From: Marispirochaeta aestuarii
GTDB taxonomy: Bacteria > Spirochaetota > Spirochaetia > JC444 > Marispirochaetaceae
Length of the DNA: 64,000 nucleotides
Direction of reading: 5' to 3'
Assembly (NCBI RefSeq): GCF_002087085.1
Contig: NZ_MWQY01000001.1
Location: 1 to 64,000 of the forward strand
Shown here piece after piece: positions 47,382 to 56,747 of this stretch. Under the pieces are notes generated by a model. The model had not been told where the DNA came from and made no database searches. It saw nothing but the letters and a program-made list of their open reading frames with translations. Positions within the stretch are counted from its first letter, which is position 1, and each line of letters opens with the position of its first letter. The position numbers were made by a program, and so were the translations under genes.

Positions 47382-48434
47382 ATGGCGCGCAAGAACTTAA
47401 TGAAAGGATTCAAAAAACCTAAGGGTATTACATTCGAGCATTCGGAGGTAAACCAAAATTACGGTAAGTTCATCGCTTATCCTTTTGAAAGAGGATTCGG
47501 TACTACCATTGGAAACACCTTGCGCCGTGTATTACTCAGTTCCATACAGGGATATGCGATTACTGCGGTAAAGATTACCTCCTATGACAGTGAGGGGACT
47601 CCGCACATTATTTCTTCAGAGTTTGAATCGATCCCGGAAGTCGTTGAAGACACTCCGGAGATTATTAACAACCTGAAATCGCTGAATGTGCGTTTACCCA
47701 ATGATACAGAGCAGAAAACCGTTCTGATCGAGTTCAAGGGACCTGGAGAGGTTACCGGAGACTCGATCGCGCAGGCAACGGATATTGAGGTAATTAATAA
47801 GGATCTTAAAATTGCAACCCTGATGGAGAATGCAAACATCGATATCGAAATACAGGTGGATCTTGGACGTGGGTATATCCCCGCTGAGACCAACGAAAAA
47901 TATATCGATGTTATCGGTACAATCCCCGTCGATGCAGTGTTTTCACCGGTAAAGAGGGTGAAGTACTCCATAGAAAATACCAGGGTTGGACAGCGCAGCG
48001 ATTATGACAAGCTGGTACTCGAGGTGTACACGGATGGTACCATTGCCCCGGATGATGCTGTAGCCGAGGCTGCAAAGATCGCTAAAGATCATTTTTGCAT
48101 TTTTATCAATTTCGATGAAGATTCAGTAACTGGTGATGATGAACTGGATGAAGATGAAGAGCGAATACGGGCAATTCTGGATACACCGGTGGAAGAGCTC
48201 GAACTCTCTGTCAGATCGAGCAACTGTCTGAAGAATGCGAATATAAAGACCATTGGCGATCTGACTCGAAGAACTGAAGATGATATTGCCAAAACCCGTA
48301 ATTTTGGCAAGAAATCCCTAACGGAAATCAAAGAGAAACTTCAGGAATGGAATCTGTATTTAGGTATGACTGATTACAGTGTCCTAAAAGACTCAGACAG
48401 GTTCATGAAAGGCAAAGAAGAAGATGAAGCATAG
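47382..48434 (+). CDS. rpoA: RNA polymerase alpha subunit
   Basis: A 350-aa protein: NTD dimerisation domain ([31 protein letters not shown]-type) and CTD (about 265-325: [43 protein letters not shown]), joined by a very acidic linker. A tail of about 25 residues extends past the CTD. It overlaps rplQ by 11 nt. Confidence 0.97.
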   Translation: MARKNLMKGFKKPKGITFEHSEVNQNYGKFIAYPFERGFGTTIGNTLRRVLLSSIQGYAITAVKITSYDSEGTPHIISSEFESIPEVVEDTPEIINNLKSLNVRLPNDTEQKTVLIEFKGPGEVTGDSIAQATDIEVINKDLKIATLMENANIDIEIQVDLGRGYIPAETNEKYIDVIGTIPVDAVFSPVKRVKYSIENTRVGQRSDYDKLVLEVYTDGTIAPDDAVAEAAKIAKDHFCIFINFDEDSVTGDDELDEDEERIRAILDTPVEELELSVRSSNCLKNANIKTIGDLTRRTEDDIAKTRNFGKKSLTEIKEKLQEWNLYLGMTDYSVLKDSDRFMKGKEEDEA

Positions 48435-48939
48435 AATTGGATTTAACCGTCTTGGTCGAAAGGCAAGTCACCGTAAGGCAATGCTCAGGAACATGGTAAC
48501 TTCCCTGTTCAATTATGAGAAGATTACCACAACAAAGGCCAAAGCTCTCGAGATACGCCGAATCGCCGAGAAAATGATTACCCGGGCCAAGACCGATTCA
48601 GTACATAATCGCAGGATGGTCGCGCGGTATATCTGGGACAAGGGAATCGTAAATAAACTGTTTACAGAGATTGGCCCGAAGAATACCAACAGAAACGGCG
48701 GATATTGCAGGATCCTGAAAATTGGCAATAGAAACGGCGATGCCGCTGAAATGGTAGTCATTTCTCTCGTTGAAAGTGACAACGAAGCCGAAGGAAAGGC
48801 CGAAAAGGCCTCCAAAAAGAAGAAAGCGAAGGCTCCAAAGGCTGAAACTGCAAAAAAAGACGAGACCAAAACCGTAAAAGCGGACTCTGAAGAAAAATCT
48901 GAAGCATCCGAGGAAGCTGTAAAACAGGAAGCTGAATAA
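48424..48939 (+). CDS. rplQ: 50S ribosomal protein L17 with a long charged tail
   Basis: A 171-aa protein. Residues 1-120 are a normal L17 ([44 protein letters not shown]). About 50 further residues form a Lys/Glu/Ala/Ser-rich tail ([21 protein letters not shown]...EEAVKQEAE) not present in typical L17. Last gene of the alpha segment; a strong terminator follows. Confidence 0.95.
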   Translation: MKHRIGFNRLGRKASHRKAMLRNMVTSLFNYEKITTTKAKALEIRRIAEKMITRAKTDSVHNRRMVARYIWDKGIVNKLFTEIGPKNTNRNGGYCRILKIGNRNGDAAEMVVISLVESDNEAEGKAEKASKKKKAKAPKAETAKKDETKTVKADSEEKSEASEEAVKQEAE

Positions 48940-48960
48940 TACTTGGCTTGTGAATGAGAG

Positions 48961-48988
48961 AAAGGGGAGCAGGGCTCCCCTTTTTTTA
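48961..48988 (+). terminator. Terminator of the S10-spc-alpha series
   Basis: AAAGGGGAGC (48961-48970), loop AGG, GCTCCCCTTT (48974-48983) and a run of T. A perfect GC-rich stem with a U-tract just after rplQ. Confidence 0.9.
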
Positions 48989-49087
48989 TCTTTTCCAGGA
49001 ACAAGCCTTGTCTCTGCTCTTTACACGGAAGAACTACATACCGATAATCAAACAAGAAGACTCTATAAGGAGCTTGTTAACTAAAGC

Positions 49088-49396
49088 ATGCGCCCCGGAA
49101 ATAGAATTGCAATAAGTCTGCTCATTACCATTCTACTGTTTACTGTATTTGTATTCCTGGCTTTTTCCGGGCTCTTCTCTTACATTGAACGGACTTTCTA
49201 CAATAACCGCGTAAGTGCAAACATACAATCAGATCTAACCCAAAAGGCGGCTGCAATACAGGAGTTTCATGAAAACCAGATTGACAGATTCGTCGAAATA
49301 TTCTCCGATCCCCTGTTTTGGCAGGTATATCGAAACAATGTAAGTCGAGAGCTGATTGAAAAAACGACGGATACAGATCGGATACTGAAAAGGTAA
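49088..49396 (+). CDS. N-terminal part of an interrupted membrane sensor-like protein
   Basis: 102 codons encode a start Met, a membrane helix (AISLLITILLFTVFVFLAFSGLFSYI, about residues 8-33) and the beginning of an extracytoplasmic helix-rich sensor domain (FHENQIDRFVEIFSDPLFWQVYRNNVSRELIEK). The frame ends at a TAA (49394-49396) and continues in the same frame beyond it for nearly 3 kb, so this is one locus rather than a separate gene. AGGAG lies about 15 bases upstream of the ATG, which is too far for a good Shine-Dalgarno sequence. I recognise no named family; the layout resembles Cache-domain sensors. Confidence 0.6.
   Translation: MRPGNRIAISLLITILLFTVFVFLAFSGLFSYIERTFYNNRVSANIQSDLTQKAAAIQEFHENQIDRFVEIFSDPLFWQVYRNNVSRELIEKTTDTDRILKR
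49394..49396 (+). other. In-frame ochre codon (TAA) at codon 103
   Basis: Sense coding resumes at once in the same frame (ISGYLGYRFIDEDGKIWYSS...), with Cache-like residues. No frameshift is needed to join the two parts. It may be a point nonsense mutation, a base-calling error or a readthrough codon. Confidence 0.85.
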
Positions 49397-49603
49397 ATTT
49401 CCGGATATCTTGGATACAGGTTTATTGATGAAGACGGGAAAATCTGGTACTCAAGTTTTCAAGGGGATATCCGGGAATCCACTGCAACCCGAAGGGTTTA
49501 CTATCAGTTTGCGGACGTCGAACCCGAAAATTCTCTTGATGATTATATAGTCCGTGATGATCCTTCCTTTCGCATAGAATCCAGGGGGCAGCGATTCGCC
49601 TAT

Positions 49604-52285
49604 TTGATACCTGTCAGGAATACAATAGATGAGTATCAGGGAACGCTTATAGTATATACAGGGTATTCGGGACTGATAAATAACCTGTCGGGGCGGAGTC
49701 TTCTTGAAGCTGGCAGGTCATCTGCTCTGATTGGTAAAGAAACCTATTTGTTTAACGCTGGTATCATTGAAAATGATGAAATACTCGAAGACCTCGGTCG
49801 CCAGATATCTTCCTTTGAAAAGAATACGGGCCAGCTGATAATCGGGGGCGATTCTACCGGTTTATATAATCTGTATATAAGAACAACTGAAAGGTATGGA
49901 AAACTTGCTTACGTAGCTAGCGCAGAAGAAGTAAGCCTGACAGGACCATTGAAGGTATTGCTGCTTACCATGGTTTTCCTGACAATATTTCTTATAAGTT
50001 TTCTCATATTGAGCATACGCCAGGACGATATGGCCGTTATATCTGAAAGGATAAAACGCTTTCAATACAGCTTTCTGAAGGAGTATCTGAAAAAGAGCGG
50101 GAAAATAAATCTGCAGCGTTGGAGCGCGGATTTACAAAGCCAACAGGAGATTATAAAGAAGAAGCTTCTGAAGGGCATACGTAAAAGCCAGTACGAAGAG
50201 GCGGAAAAGGTTTTTGATCAGAACTGGCATACAATAATTGAACTGCTCTCTCCAGAAGTAAGAAGCAGTCAACCAAGTCTGGATATAAAGAATCTCGAAG
50301 TAATTCTGGAAAAGGTTCTTGAAAAACAGAGAAGTCTTGAAACTTCAATGTCTGCAGGAAGCGGGCAGGACCTGAAAAAGATTAGCCCAAAGCCGCGTAA
50401 GGTCCCTGATAAGCTCGAAGAAGCAGAAGAGCTGGAAGAGGCTGAAGAGCTGGAAGAGGCTGAAGAGCTCGAAGAAGCAGAAGAGCTCGAAGAAGCAGAA
50501 GAGCTGGAAGAAGCCGAGGAGCTCGAAGAAGCCGAGGAGCTCGAAGAAGCCGAGGAGCTGGAAGGGGCCGAAGAGCTGGAAGAGGCCGAAGAGCTGGAAG
50601 AAGCTGAAGAGCTGGAAGAAGCCGAAGAGCTGGAAGAAGCGGAAGAGCTGGAAGAGGCCGAGGAGCTCGAAGAAGCAGAAGAGCTGGAAGAGGCCGAAGA
50701 ACTCGAAGAACTCGAAGAAGCCGAAGAGCTGGAAGAAGCGGAAGAGCTGGAAGAAGCCGAGGAGCTGGAAGAGGCTGAAGAGCTGGAAGAGGCTGAAGAG
50801 CTGGAAGAGGCTGAAGAGCTGGAAGAGGCCGAAGAACTCGAAGAAGCAGAAGAGCTCGAAGAAGCAGAAGAACTGGAAGAGGCCGAAGAGTTCGAAGAAG
50901 CGGAAGAACTGGAAGAGGCTGAAGAGCTCGAAGAAGCCGAAGAACTGGAAGAAGCGGAAGAACTCGAAGATCTCGAATCAAAGGACATGGATATTCTCTC
51001 CTTCAGCGGATTTATTGCTGATGAAGATGCTTTTGATCTGGAGACATTATTTAACCGGCCCGAGGATCTTGGTGATATTGGTGTATTCGAAGATGCATAT
51101 GAGGATGAGGATATTGAGGAGTTATCGGAAATAGATGATGAAAGCGGGAGCTTTACAGAGACAGGAACTCCTGGCAGGAAGGAGGAGCGGGAACTGGATG
51201 AATTACCCGAAGCCTCCGAGGAGGAAGTACGGGTACAGAGTGCAGCGCGAGACATTTATCATCCAAGAAAGGTAATTCCCCTGGAGGAGGAACCTTTTGA
51301 AATTCTTGATGAATTACCGTCAAGCTCGGCGGAGGAAATTCCGTCACCTGTGATGGAGCTTGAAAACAGACAGATTGAGGCTATTGATTATAGACGGATC
51401 GAAAGCGATTTTTCCTATTCACCAGGAGGAACATCTGTAAGTTCCTTACATGACGATAATTCGACTGCCGGGGTGATGGCAGGTACCATTGACAGGGCAG
51501 AAATTGATAAGCTGGCGGATGAGATCAAAAAGACCGGGCCTGTAGAGGTATATTCATTCAGCGAACTTATCCCCCTGGAAAATGCAGTCGAAGAAACAAT
51601 TGAGGAAAATAACGGTGTATTCCGTATAAAGGAATCTGTGTATACTGCCCGGCGAGGGGACTCTCCTCGAAGCAAAAAAGACTTTAAAGAGCTGGTTGAT
51701 TCAGTATTGAAAAGTGATTCGGAACGCGAAAGTATCGAATCGATCTTTGACTTTGGTCCGGTGGATCTCGGGCTCTCTCCGGCAGATCGTGAACAATTCT
51801 CCTCAGGCGAGGATGAGATGTTCGGACAGACAGAGAGTCAATTACTTACTGAGAAAGGTTTTAATTATGATGCCTACCTTAAAGACTTTAAGGCTGGCCA
51901 GATCGGAATAATGAAATCCCTGATGCGTGTTTCCGCTCAGTGTAATGCTGTGTACTCGTCGATACTCGGCTTCGATGAAAAAGGTCTCTCCTCACAATAT
52001 TCCCTGGGAATGGACGAGGAGTCCAGTCGGAGACTGAAATTTGATAAAAATGATGACCTGTTCCCGATTTTTCTTGACTTCCGGCTTGTATTCCTGCTGA
52101 AGGGGCGCACGGGCATGCCATTTTTTGACTCACGTTTTGATGAAAGAGGACGACACTTCATCGACGGTCATATCTTTATTCCTGTCATCCACAATGGAAT
52201 GCCGGCGTATCTGTACCTTTCCCTCAAGCAGCGCAGGGATTCTGTGCAATTTTACATCGATACCCTTCAGCAATTGATGCAATAA
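49604..52285 (+). CDS. Main part of the interrupted sensor-like protein with EELEEA repeats
   Basis: The continuing frame (open from 49397; the first listed start here is a TTG without a Shine-Dalgarno sequence) encodes the rest of an extracytoplasmic domain, a second membrane helix (VLLLTMVFLTIFLISFLILSI, about residue 115), a basic cytoplasmic helix (ISERIKRFQYSFLKEYLKKS), about 31 tandem EELEEA hexapeptides, a long acidic linker and a roughly 150-residue C-terminal globular domain (YDAYLKDFKAGQIGIMKSLMRVSAQCNAVYSSILG; FIDGHIFIPVIHNGMPAYLYLSLKQRRDSVQFYIDTLQQL-type end) that looks GAF-like. No kinase, cyclase or chemotaxis output is visible. It lies between rplQ and rny. Function unknown. 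Confidence 0.7.
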   Translation: MIPVRNTIDEYQGTLIVYTGYSGLINNLSGRSLLEAGRSSALIGKETYLFNAGIIENDEILEDLGRQISSFEKNTGQLIIGGDSTGLYNLYIRTTERYGKLAYVASAEEVSLTGPLKVLLLTMVFLTIFLISFLILSIRQDDMAVISERIKRFQYSFLKEYLKKSGKINLQRWSADLQSQQEIIKKKLLKGIRKSQYEEAEKVFDQNWHTIIELLSPEVRSSQPSLDIKNLEVILEKVLEKQRSLETSMSAGSGQDLKKISPKPRKVPDKLEEAEELEEAEELEEAEELEEAEELEEAEELEEAEELEEAEELEEAEELEGAEELEEAEELEEAEELEEAEELEEAEELEEAEELEEAEELEEAEELEELEEAEELEEAEELEEAEELEEAEELEEAEELEEAEELEEAEELEEAEELEEAEELEEAEEFEEAEELEEAEELEEAEELEEAEELEDLESKDMDILSFSGFIADEDAFDLETLFNRPEDLGDIGVFEDAYEDEDIEELSEIDDESGSFTETGTPGRKEERELDELPEASEEEVRVQSAARDIYHPRKVIPLEEEPFEILDELPSSSAEEIPSPVMELENRQIEAIDYRRIESDFSYSPGGTSVSSLHDDNSTAGVMAGTIDRAEIDKLADEIKKTGPVEVYSFSELIPLENAVEETIEENNGVFRIKESVYTARRGDSPRSKKDFKELVDSVLKSDSERESIESIFDFGPVDLGLSPADREQFSSGEDEMFGQTESQLLTEKGFNYDAYLKDFKAGQIGIMKSLMRVSAQCNAVYSSILGFDEKGLSSQYSLGMDEESSRRLKFDKNDDLFPIFLDFRLVFLLKGRTGMPFFDSRFDERGRHFIDGHIFIPVIHNGMPAYLYLSLKQRRDSVQFYIDTLQQLMQ
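50414..50970 (+). repeat. About 31 tandem 18-bp units encoding EELEEA
   Basis: An array of about 557 bp in which each 18-bp unit encodes Glu-Glu-Leu-Glu-Glu-Ala. Leu is CTG or CTC, Ala is GCA, GCT, GCC or GCG, and Glu is GAA or GAG. Only three protein-level departures occur: one Gly for Glu (EELEGA), one Phe for Leu (EEFEEA) and one shortened unit (EELEELEEA). The six-residue period is not that of a classical heptad coiled coil. Net charge of the array is about -124. Confidence 0.97.
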
Positions 52286-52320
52286 TCCTATTCGATAAAC
52301 ATTCTCGATTGTATATTTGC

Positions 52321-52348
52321 TTGACAAATGTGTTGCGATATTTATAAT
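52321..52348 (+). promoter_or_regulatory. rny promoter
   Basis: TTGACA (52321-52326), a 16-bp spacer and TATAAT (52343-52348): full consensus at both hexamers. The predicted leader is about 25 nt and contains GGAGG. Confidence 0.85.
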
Positions 52349-52379
52349 TAAGCGTACATTTGTATCTGGAGGAAGAAGC

Positions 52380-53909
52380 ATGAACGTACTGATGGTCGTT
52401 GTTCTTCCTCTCGTAGGTATAATTCTAGGTTGGACTATAAGATGGGTTTATGCCCGATTCCAGCTTTCTTCTGTTGAGCAGAAAGCTGAGCGTTTGAGTC
52501 AAGATGCCATACGGGAAGCTGAAGCACGTAAAAGAGAGCTTCTGCTTGAAACGAAAGATCAACTCCTAAAAGAGAGGAACCAGCAGGAGCGGGAATTTCG
52601 AGAAAGAAGAAGCGAGTTGCAGCGTCTGGATAGACGTCTGCAGCAGCGTGAAGAAAATCTAGAAAAAAAACAGAGTCTGCTTGAAAGACAGAAGCAGGAT
52701 CTCACCGATCGAGAGGAAAAACTAGCAGGAGAAGAAGCGCAGGTTGCCCAGAAGCTTGAGCAGTGGCGCGATGAATTAGAGAAAATAGCCGGATTGACTT
52801 CCGAGGAAGCAAAAAAGATCATAATCAGTTCCATGGAAAATGAGGCAAAACATGATGCCCAGCTGATTATCAACAAGATTGAACAGGAAGCTCTGAGTAC
52901 TGCGGAAAAGAAATCCAGGGACATACTTATTACGACAATTCAGCGTCTGGCGACTGAAGTAAGTTCCGAGGTTACTATTGCATCCGTGTCCCTGCCGAAC
53001 GATGAAATGAAGGGACGTATTATAGGTCGGGAGGGCAGGAATATCCGTACCCTCGAAACCTTGACCGGGGTAGATGTAATTATCGACGATACTCCCGAGG
53101 CGGTTGTTATTTCCTGTTTTGATCCCATTCGCAAGGAGATTGCCCGGAGGTCTCTCGAAAGATTGATTACCGACGGCAGAATACATCCGGCAAGAATAGA
53201 AGAGGTCGTCCAGAAGGTCACCAAGGAGATCAGTCAGATCATCTATGATGAGGGTGAAAAGGTCCTCTTTGATCTGGGTATACACAATATGAGCCAGGAA
53301 TGCATCAGAGCCCTCGGACGCCTGCATTTCAGGACCAGCTACGGACAGAATGTACTGAACCACTCAAAAGAGGTTGCCGTGATTTCCGGAATGCTGGCCG
53401 CCGAGGTTGGTGCCGACAGGGATATCGCCAAACGGGGGGCTTTGCTGCACGATATTGGAAAGGGTATCGAGACCGACGGTGACGGAAACCACGCCGAGCT
53501 GGGTATGGAACTGGCACGTAAAAACGGTGAGGACCCGCGGGTAATCAACGCAATCGGCTCCCACCACAATGATGTGGAGCCCAACTGTGTGGAGTCTGTT
53601 CTGGTGCAGATCGCTGATGCAATTTCCGCCGCACGTCCAGGCGCCCGGCGTGAGACTCTGGATAATTACATCAAACGTCTTGAAAACCTGGAACGGATAG
53701 CCGGTGAGTTTGACGGTGTAGAAAAGACCTTCGCAATACAGGCCGGACGGGAACTGAGGATCATGGTAAATAACGATCGGATAAGCGACGATAAGGCCAA
53801 GGAACTGGCAAAGGACATTGCCAAGAAAATTGAGTCGGAATTGCGTTATCCTGGTCGGATTAAGGTCACGATTATTCGTGAGACCCGGGTCGTGGAATAC
53901 GCCCGGTGA
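52380..53909 (+). CDS. rny: Ribonuclease Y
   Basis: A 509-aa endoribonuclease of mRNA decay. Domains: N-terminal membrane anchor (MVVVLPLVGIILGWTIRWVY), a long coiled coil (about 30-190), a KH domain (LPNDEMKGRIIGREGRNIRTLETLTGVDVIIDDTP-type, about 200-270) and an HD domain (RGALLHDIGKGIETDGDGNHAELG, metal-binding HD). Start at 52380 with GGAGG seven bases upstream. The pairing with the YmdB-type gene downstream is conserved in many bacteria. Confidence 0.97.
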   Translation: MNVLMVVVLPLVGIILGWTIRWVYARFQLSSVEQKAERLSQDAIREAEARKRELLLETKDQLLKERNQQEREFRERRSELQRLDRRLQQREENLEKKQSLLERQKQDLTDREEKLAGEEAQVAQKLEQWRDELEKIAGLTSEEAKKIIISSMENEAKHDAQLIINKIEQEALSTAEKKSRDILITTIQRLATEVSSEVTIASVSLPNDEMKGRIIGREGRNIRTLETLTGVDVIIDDTPEAVVISCFDPIRKEIARRSLERLITDGRIHPARIEEVVQKVTKEISQIIYDEGEKVLFDLGIHNMSQECIRALGRLHFRTSYGQNVLNHSKEVAVISGMLAAEVGADRDIAKRGALLHDIGKGIETDGDGNHAELGMELARKNGEDPRVINAIGSHHNDVEPNCVESVLVQIADAISAARPGARRETLDNYIKRLENLERIAGEFDGVEKTFAIQAGRELRIMVNNDRISDDKAKELAKDIAKKIESELRYPGRIKVTIIRETRVVEYAR

Positions 53910-53946
53910 TCTCAGACAGAAGAGACGAAAGGAAAATCATCGATTG

Positions 53947-54741
53947 ATGGCACAGTATCTTAACGCTCTGATTCTCGGCGACATAGTCGGACAACCGGGA
54001 ATCAGGGCTGTTTTTATTCACCTGAAGCAGTTGGTCCGGGAAACCAATGCGGATATCGTCGTCGCCAACGGGGAGAACTCCGCAGACGGTTTCGGCATTA
54101 CGCCGCAAATTGCCGACCAGCTTTTTTCCTGCGGTGTAGATGTGATTACCACCGGGAATCATATCTGGCAGAAGCGGGAGATAATCCACTCGCTGGAGAG
54201 TTCCGACCGTATCCTGCGGCCGGCAAATTATCCTCCCGGTGTTCCCGGAAAAGGCCTGACAAAGCTGGATATAAAGGGTATTCCCGTCGCAGTTATTAAT
54301 CTCCAGGGACGGCAGCATATGTACTCCCTGGATTGTCCCTTCAGAAGCGCCGATGAGATCCTCAAGAAGCTGGACGGTAAGGCAAAAGTCAGAATAATCG
54401 ATTTCCATGCCGAGGAGGTTATGGAGAAAGAGGCTCTTGCCTACTATCTGAATGGTCGGGTTAGCGCTGTTCTGGGAACCCATACCCATATCCAGACCGC
54501 CGACGAACGGATCCTCTCCGGAGGTACTGCCTATATAACCGATATCGGTATGACAGGGCCAAGCCGCAGTGTTATTGGGGTAAACCTGGAGACCGCCATA
54601 GAACGATCACTGACCCAGATGCCTCTGAAAATGGCGGTCGCGGATCTCGAGGCCTGTATTCGGGGAGTTCATCTGAAAATTGATACCGAAAACGGAAAAT
54701 GCACTGAAATAAACAGAATCTTCGTTGAATCTACGCTCTGA
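53947..54741 (+). CDS. YmdB-type metallophosphoesterase (TIGR00282)
   Basis: A 264-aa protein with all the metal-ligand motifs of the YmdB/DR1281 family: LILGDIVGQPG, VVANGENSADGFG, ITTGNHIW, RPANYPPG, IIDFHAE and VLGTHTHIQTADE. Members have phosphodiesterase activity, reported on 2',3'-cyclic nucleotides or 3',5'-cAMP, and affect biofilm and motility genes in Bacillus. The start at 53947 is set by the family N-terminus; 37 bp after rny, so the two are probably co-transcribed. Confidence 0.92.
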   Translation: MAQYLNALILGDIVGQPGIRAVFIHLKQLVRETNADIVVANGENSADGFGITPQIADQLFSCGVDVITTGNHIWQKREIIHSLESSDRILRPANYPPGVPGKGLTKLDIKGIPVAVINLQGRQHMYSLDCPFRSADEILKKLDGKAKVRIIDFHAEEVMEKEALAYYLNGRVSAVLGTHTHIQTADERILSGGTAYITDIGMTGPSRSVIGVNLETAIERSLTQMPLKMAVADLEACIRGVHLKIDTENGKCTEINRIFVESTL

Positions 54742-54747
54742 GGGAAC

Positions 54748-55557
54748 ATGACGTCTTATCCGCGGCGGGCCGGAAAGATCCCGCTGCTTCAGCTTCTCTA
54801 TCGCCGCTTTCCGGATATACCGAAGGATGAGCTCTATGCCCGGCTCTTATGCGGAGAGGTTCGTGTTGACGGTTCCACGGAAAAAGACCCGAAAGCCCTG
54901 GTTAAGCCCGCGGCGGAGTTGGGGTTCAGCAGGCAGCGTTATGTAAGCCGTGGCGGTGATAAACTGGAATCAGCTTTTCTCGGGCTGGGGTTCCCGGTTA
55001 CCGACAAGGTTTTTGTCGATGCCGGTTCTTCCACCGGCGGCTTTACCCATTTTCTGCTGCTCCACGGGGCGCGGTCGGTACATGCCGTGGACGTTGGGTA
55101 CAACCAGCTGGATTACAGCCTGCGCACCGATCCTCGTGTAATCGTCCATGAGCGGACAAACATCTTATCCCTGAAATCCCTTGATCCCAGACCGGATGCG
55201 GCCGTCGGCGACCTGTCTTTCCGTTCTCTGCGTGGAGTGGTTGACCATGTCCTCTCCCTGACCAGTGAAGGCTGGGGAGTCTTTCTTCTGAAGCCTCAGT
55301 TTGAGCTCAACGCACCGTACGACGATTTTAATGGTATTGTATCTGACGACTCCCTTCTTCAGCACACGGTTGAAGAAACCCTCTGTGCTCTGGCGGACGA
55401 TTCCGTGCTGACTGAGAAGATCTGCAGGGCTGGAATAAAAGGAAGAAAAGGCAATCAGGAGTATCTTGTCCTGTTGAGATCAGGCAGTTCCTTCAGCCTG
55501 AAGGAAGAACGGAGGAGAATAAGAGACCTGATTCGGGAAGAGTTTTCGGGATTTTGA
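54748..55557 (+). CDS. tlyA: TlyA-family rRNA 2'-O-methyltransferase
   Basis: A 269-aa protein: N-terminal S4 RNA-binding domain (IPLLQLLYRRFPDIPKDELYARLLCGEVRVDG) and an FtsJ-like methyltransferase domain with RYVSRGGDKLESAF, the SAM motif VFVDAGSSTGGFTHFLL, VHAVDVGYNQLDY, DLSFRSL and LLKPQFEL. TlyA methylates 16S and/or 23S rRNA cytidines (C1409/C1920) and determines capreomycin susceptibility in mycobacteria. GAGGGAAC precedes the ATG; six bases after the phosphoesterase stop. Confidence 0.92.
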   Translation: MTSYPRRAGKIPLLQLLYRRFPDIPKDELYARLLCGEVRVDGSTEKDPKALVKPAAELGFSRQRYVSRGGDKLESAFLGLGFPVTDKVFVDAGSSTGGFTHFLLLHGARSVHAVDVGYNQLDYSLRTDPRVIVHERTNILSLKSLDPRPDAAVGDLSFRSLRGVVDHVLSLTSEGWGVFLLKPQFELNAPYDDFNGIVSDDSLLQHTVEETLCALADDSVLTEKICRAGIKGRKGNQEYLVLLRSGSSFSLKEERRRIRDLIREEFSGF

Positions 55558-55652
55558 GCTCTGTGACGTGGTAAATGTCCGGGAACTGACCGAAAATATG
55601 ATTGATCGCCGCGATGGCAGGAATTCGAAGGAAATAAAGGAGCCCGGAAGCT

Positions 55653-56747
55653 ATGCAAGAATCGGATCTTATCGGAATCCCGGAGGATTCAATCTCTACA
55701 CCTGCACTGATTGTGGATGCGGATATTCTTGAAGCCAACATTGAAAAGATGCAAAGCTATCTGTCGGAAAAAGGCGTATCCCTGAGGGCCCATGCCAAAA
55801 CCCACAAGTCCCCCTATATCGGACAGATTCAGATGAAGACAGGAGCTATTGGTCTCTGTTGCGCCACGCTTGCCGAAGCGGAGGCAATGGTTCAAGGAGG
55901 ACTCAACAACATCCTTATAACCAGCCAGGTGGCAGAAGCTGATAAACTGCAGCGCCTCGCTTCTATTGCGGCGGATGCGGATATCAGTATAGCCGCAGAC
56001 TGCAGGGAAAATATAGCTGAGCTTTCAGAGGCTGCCTTGTCCCGGGGCTCCACCATCGGCATTGTTATCGAGGTTGATGTGGGTATGGGGCGCTGCGGAG
56101 TACGGTCTGCCGGCGAAGCTGTGGCTCTTGCAGACGAGACTGTTGCGCGGGACGGCCTCAGATTCAGAGGGCTTATGGGATACGAAGGACACGCGGTCTT
56201 TATCGGCGACAGAACCGACAGAAGGAGAACCGGGCTTGCGGCAAATCATCTGCTTATGGAGAGCGTGAATGCCGTGAGGGCACGAGGTATCCCCGTGGAG
56301 ATTGTAAGCGCTGCGGGAACCGGAACCTACGATATCGCTGCCGGGATGGAAGGAATAACAGAAATTCAGGCCGGTTCCTATATCTTCATGGATCTTGCCT
56401 ACGAGAAACTGGGACTGCCCTTTGAAATTTCCCTGACGGTTCTCTCCACGGTAATCAGTCGCCCGGATCAGAAAACCGTAGTCCTGGACTGCGGTATGAA
56501 GTCAATATCCGTTGAACGGGAGATGCCCCGCGCCCGCGGATATGACGGTATGGAGGTTTTTAAACTCGCAGAGGAACATGCCCTGGCCCGCGTCGATCCT
56601 TCCGGGAAATCGCCCCTGAGAGGTGAGAAGGTCTCCCTGATTCCGAGCCACTGCTGTACCACTGTCAATCTTCATGACCGTATCTTCCTTGTACGGAACC
56701 GGCACGTCGAAGCTGTGTTGCCCGTTAGCGCGCGGGGAGTTCACTAA
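55653..56747 (+). CDS. D-threonine aldolase/D-serine dehydratase-like PLP enzyme
   Basis: A 364-aa fold-type III (alanine racemase-like) protein: TPALIVDADILEANI, the PLP-lysine segment RAHAKTHKSP (about residue 51), EVDVGMGRCGV, GYEGHAV, and the C-terminal metal site IPSHCCTTVNLHDRI. The His-Cys pattern is closer to eukaryotic-type D-serine dehydratase (DSD1), while the overall layout also fits D-threonine aldolase. Reaction: cleavage or dehydration of a D-beta-hydroxy amino acid. AGGAG ten bases upstream. It is tail-to-tail with the GerMN gene, overlapping by four bases. Confidence 0.83.
   Translation: MQESDLIGIPEDSISTPALIVDADILEANIEKMQSYLSEKGVSLRAHAKTHKSPYIGQIQMKTGAIGLCCATLAEAEAMVQGGLNNILITSQVAEADKLQRLASIAADADISIAADCRENIAELSEAALSRGSTIGIVIEVDVGMGRCGVRSAGEAVALADETVARDGLRFRGLMGYEGHAVFIGDRTDRRRTGLAANHLLMESVNAVRARGIPVEIVSAAGTGTYDIAAGMEGITEIQAGSYIFMDLAYEKLGLPFEISLTVLSTVISRPDQKTVVLDCGMKSISVEREMPRARGYDGMEVFKLAEEHALARVDPSGKSPLRGEKVSLIPSHCCTTVNLHDRIFLVRNRHVEAVLPVSARGVH

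Noticed and set aside
50414-50970. Could the regular 18-bp array be a CRISPR?
   Set aside because: There are no unique spacers; units are contiguous, in frame and protein-coding.
50269-51255. Long minus-strand frame encoding Ser/Ala-rich protein opposite the EELEEA array
   Set aside because: It is the mirror of the repetitive Glu/Leu/Ala codons; it has no ribosome-binding site and no independent protein character.
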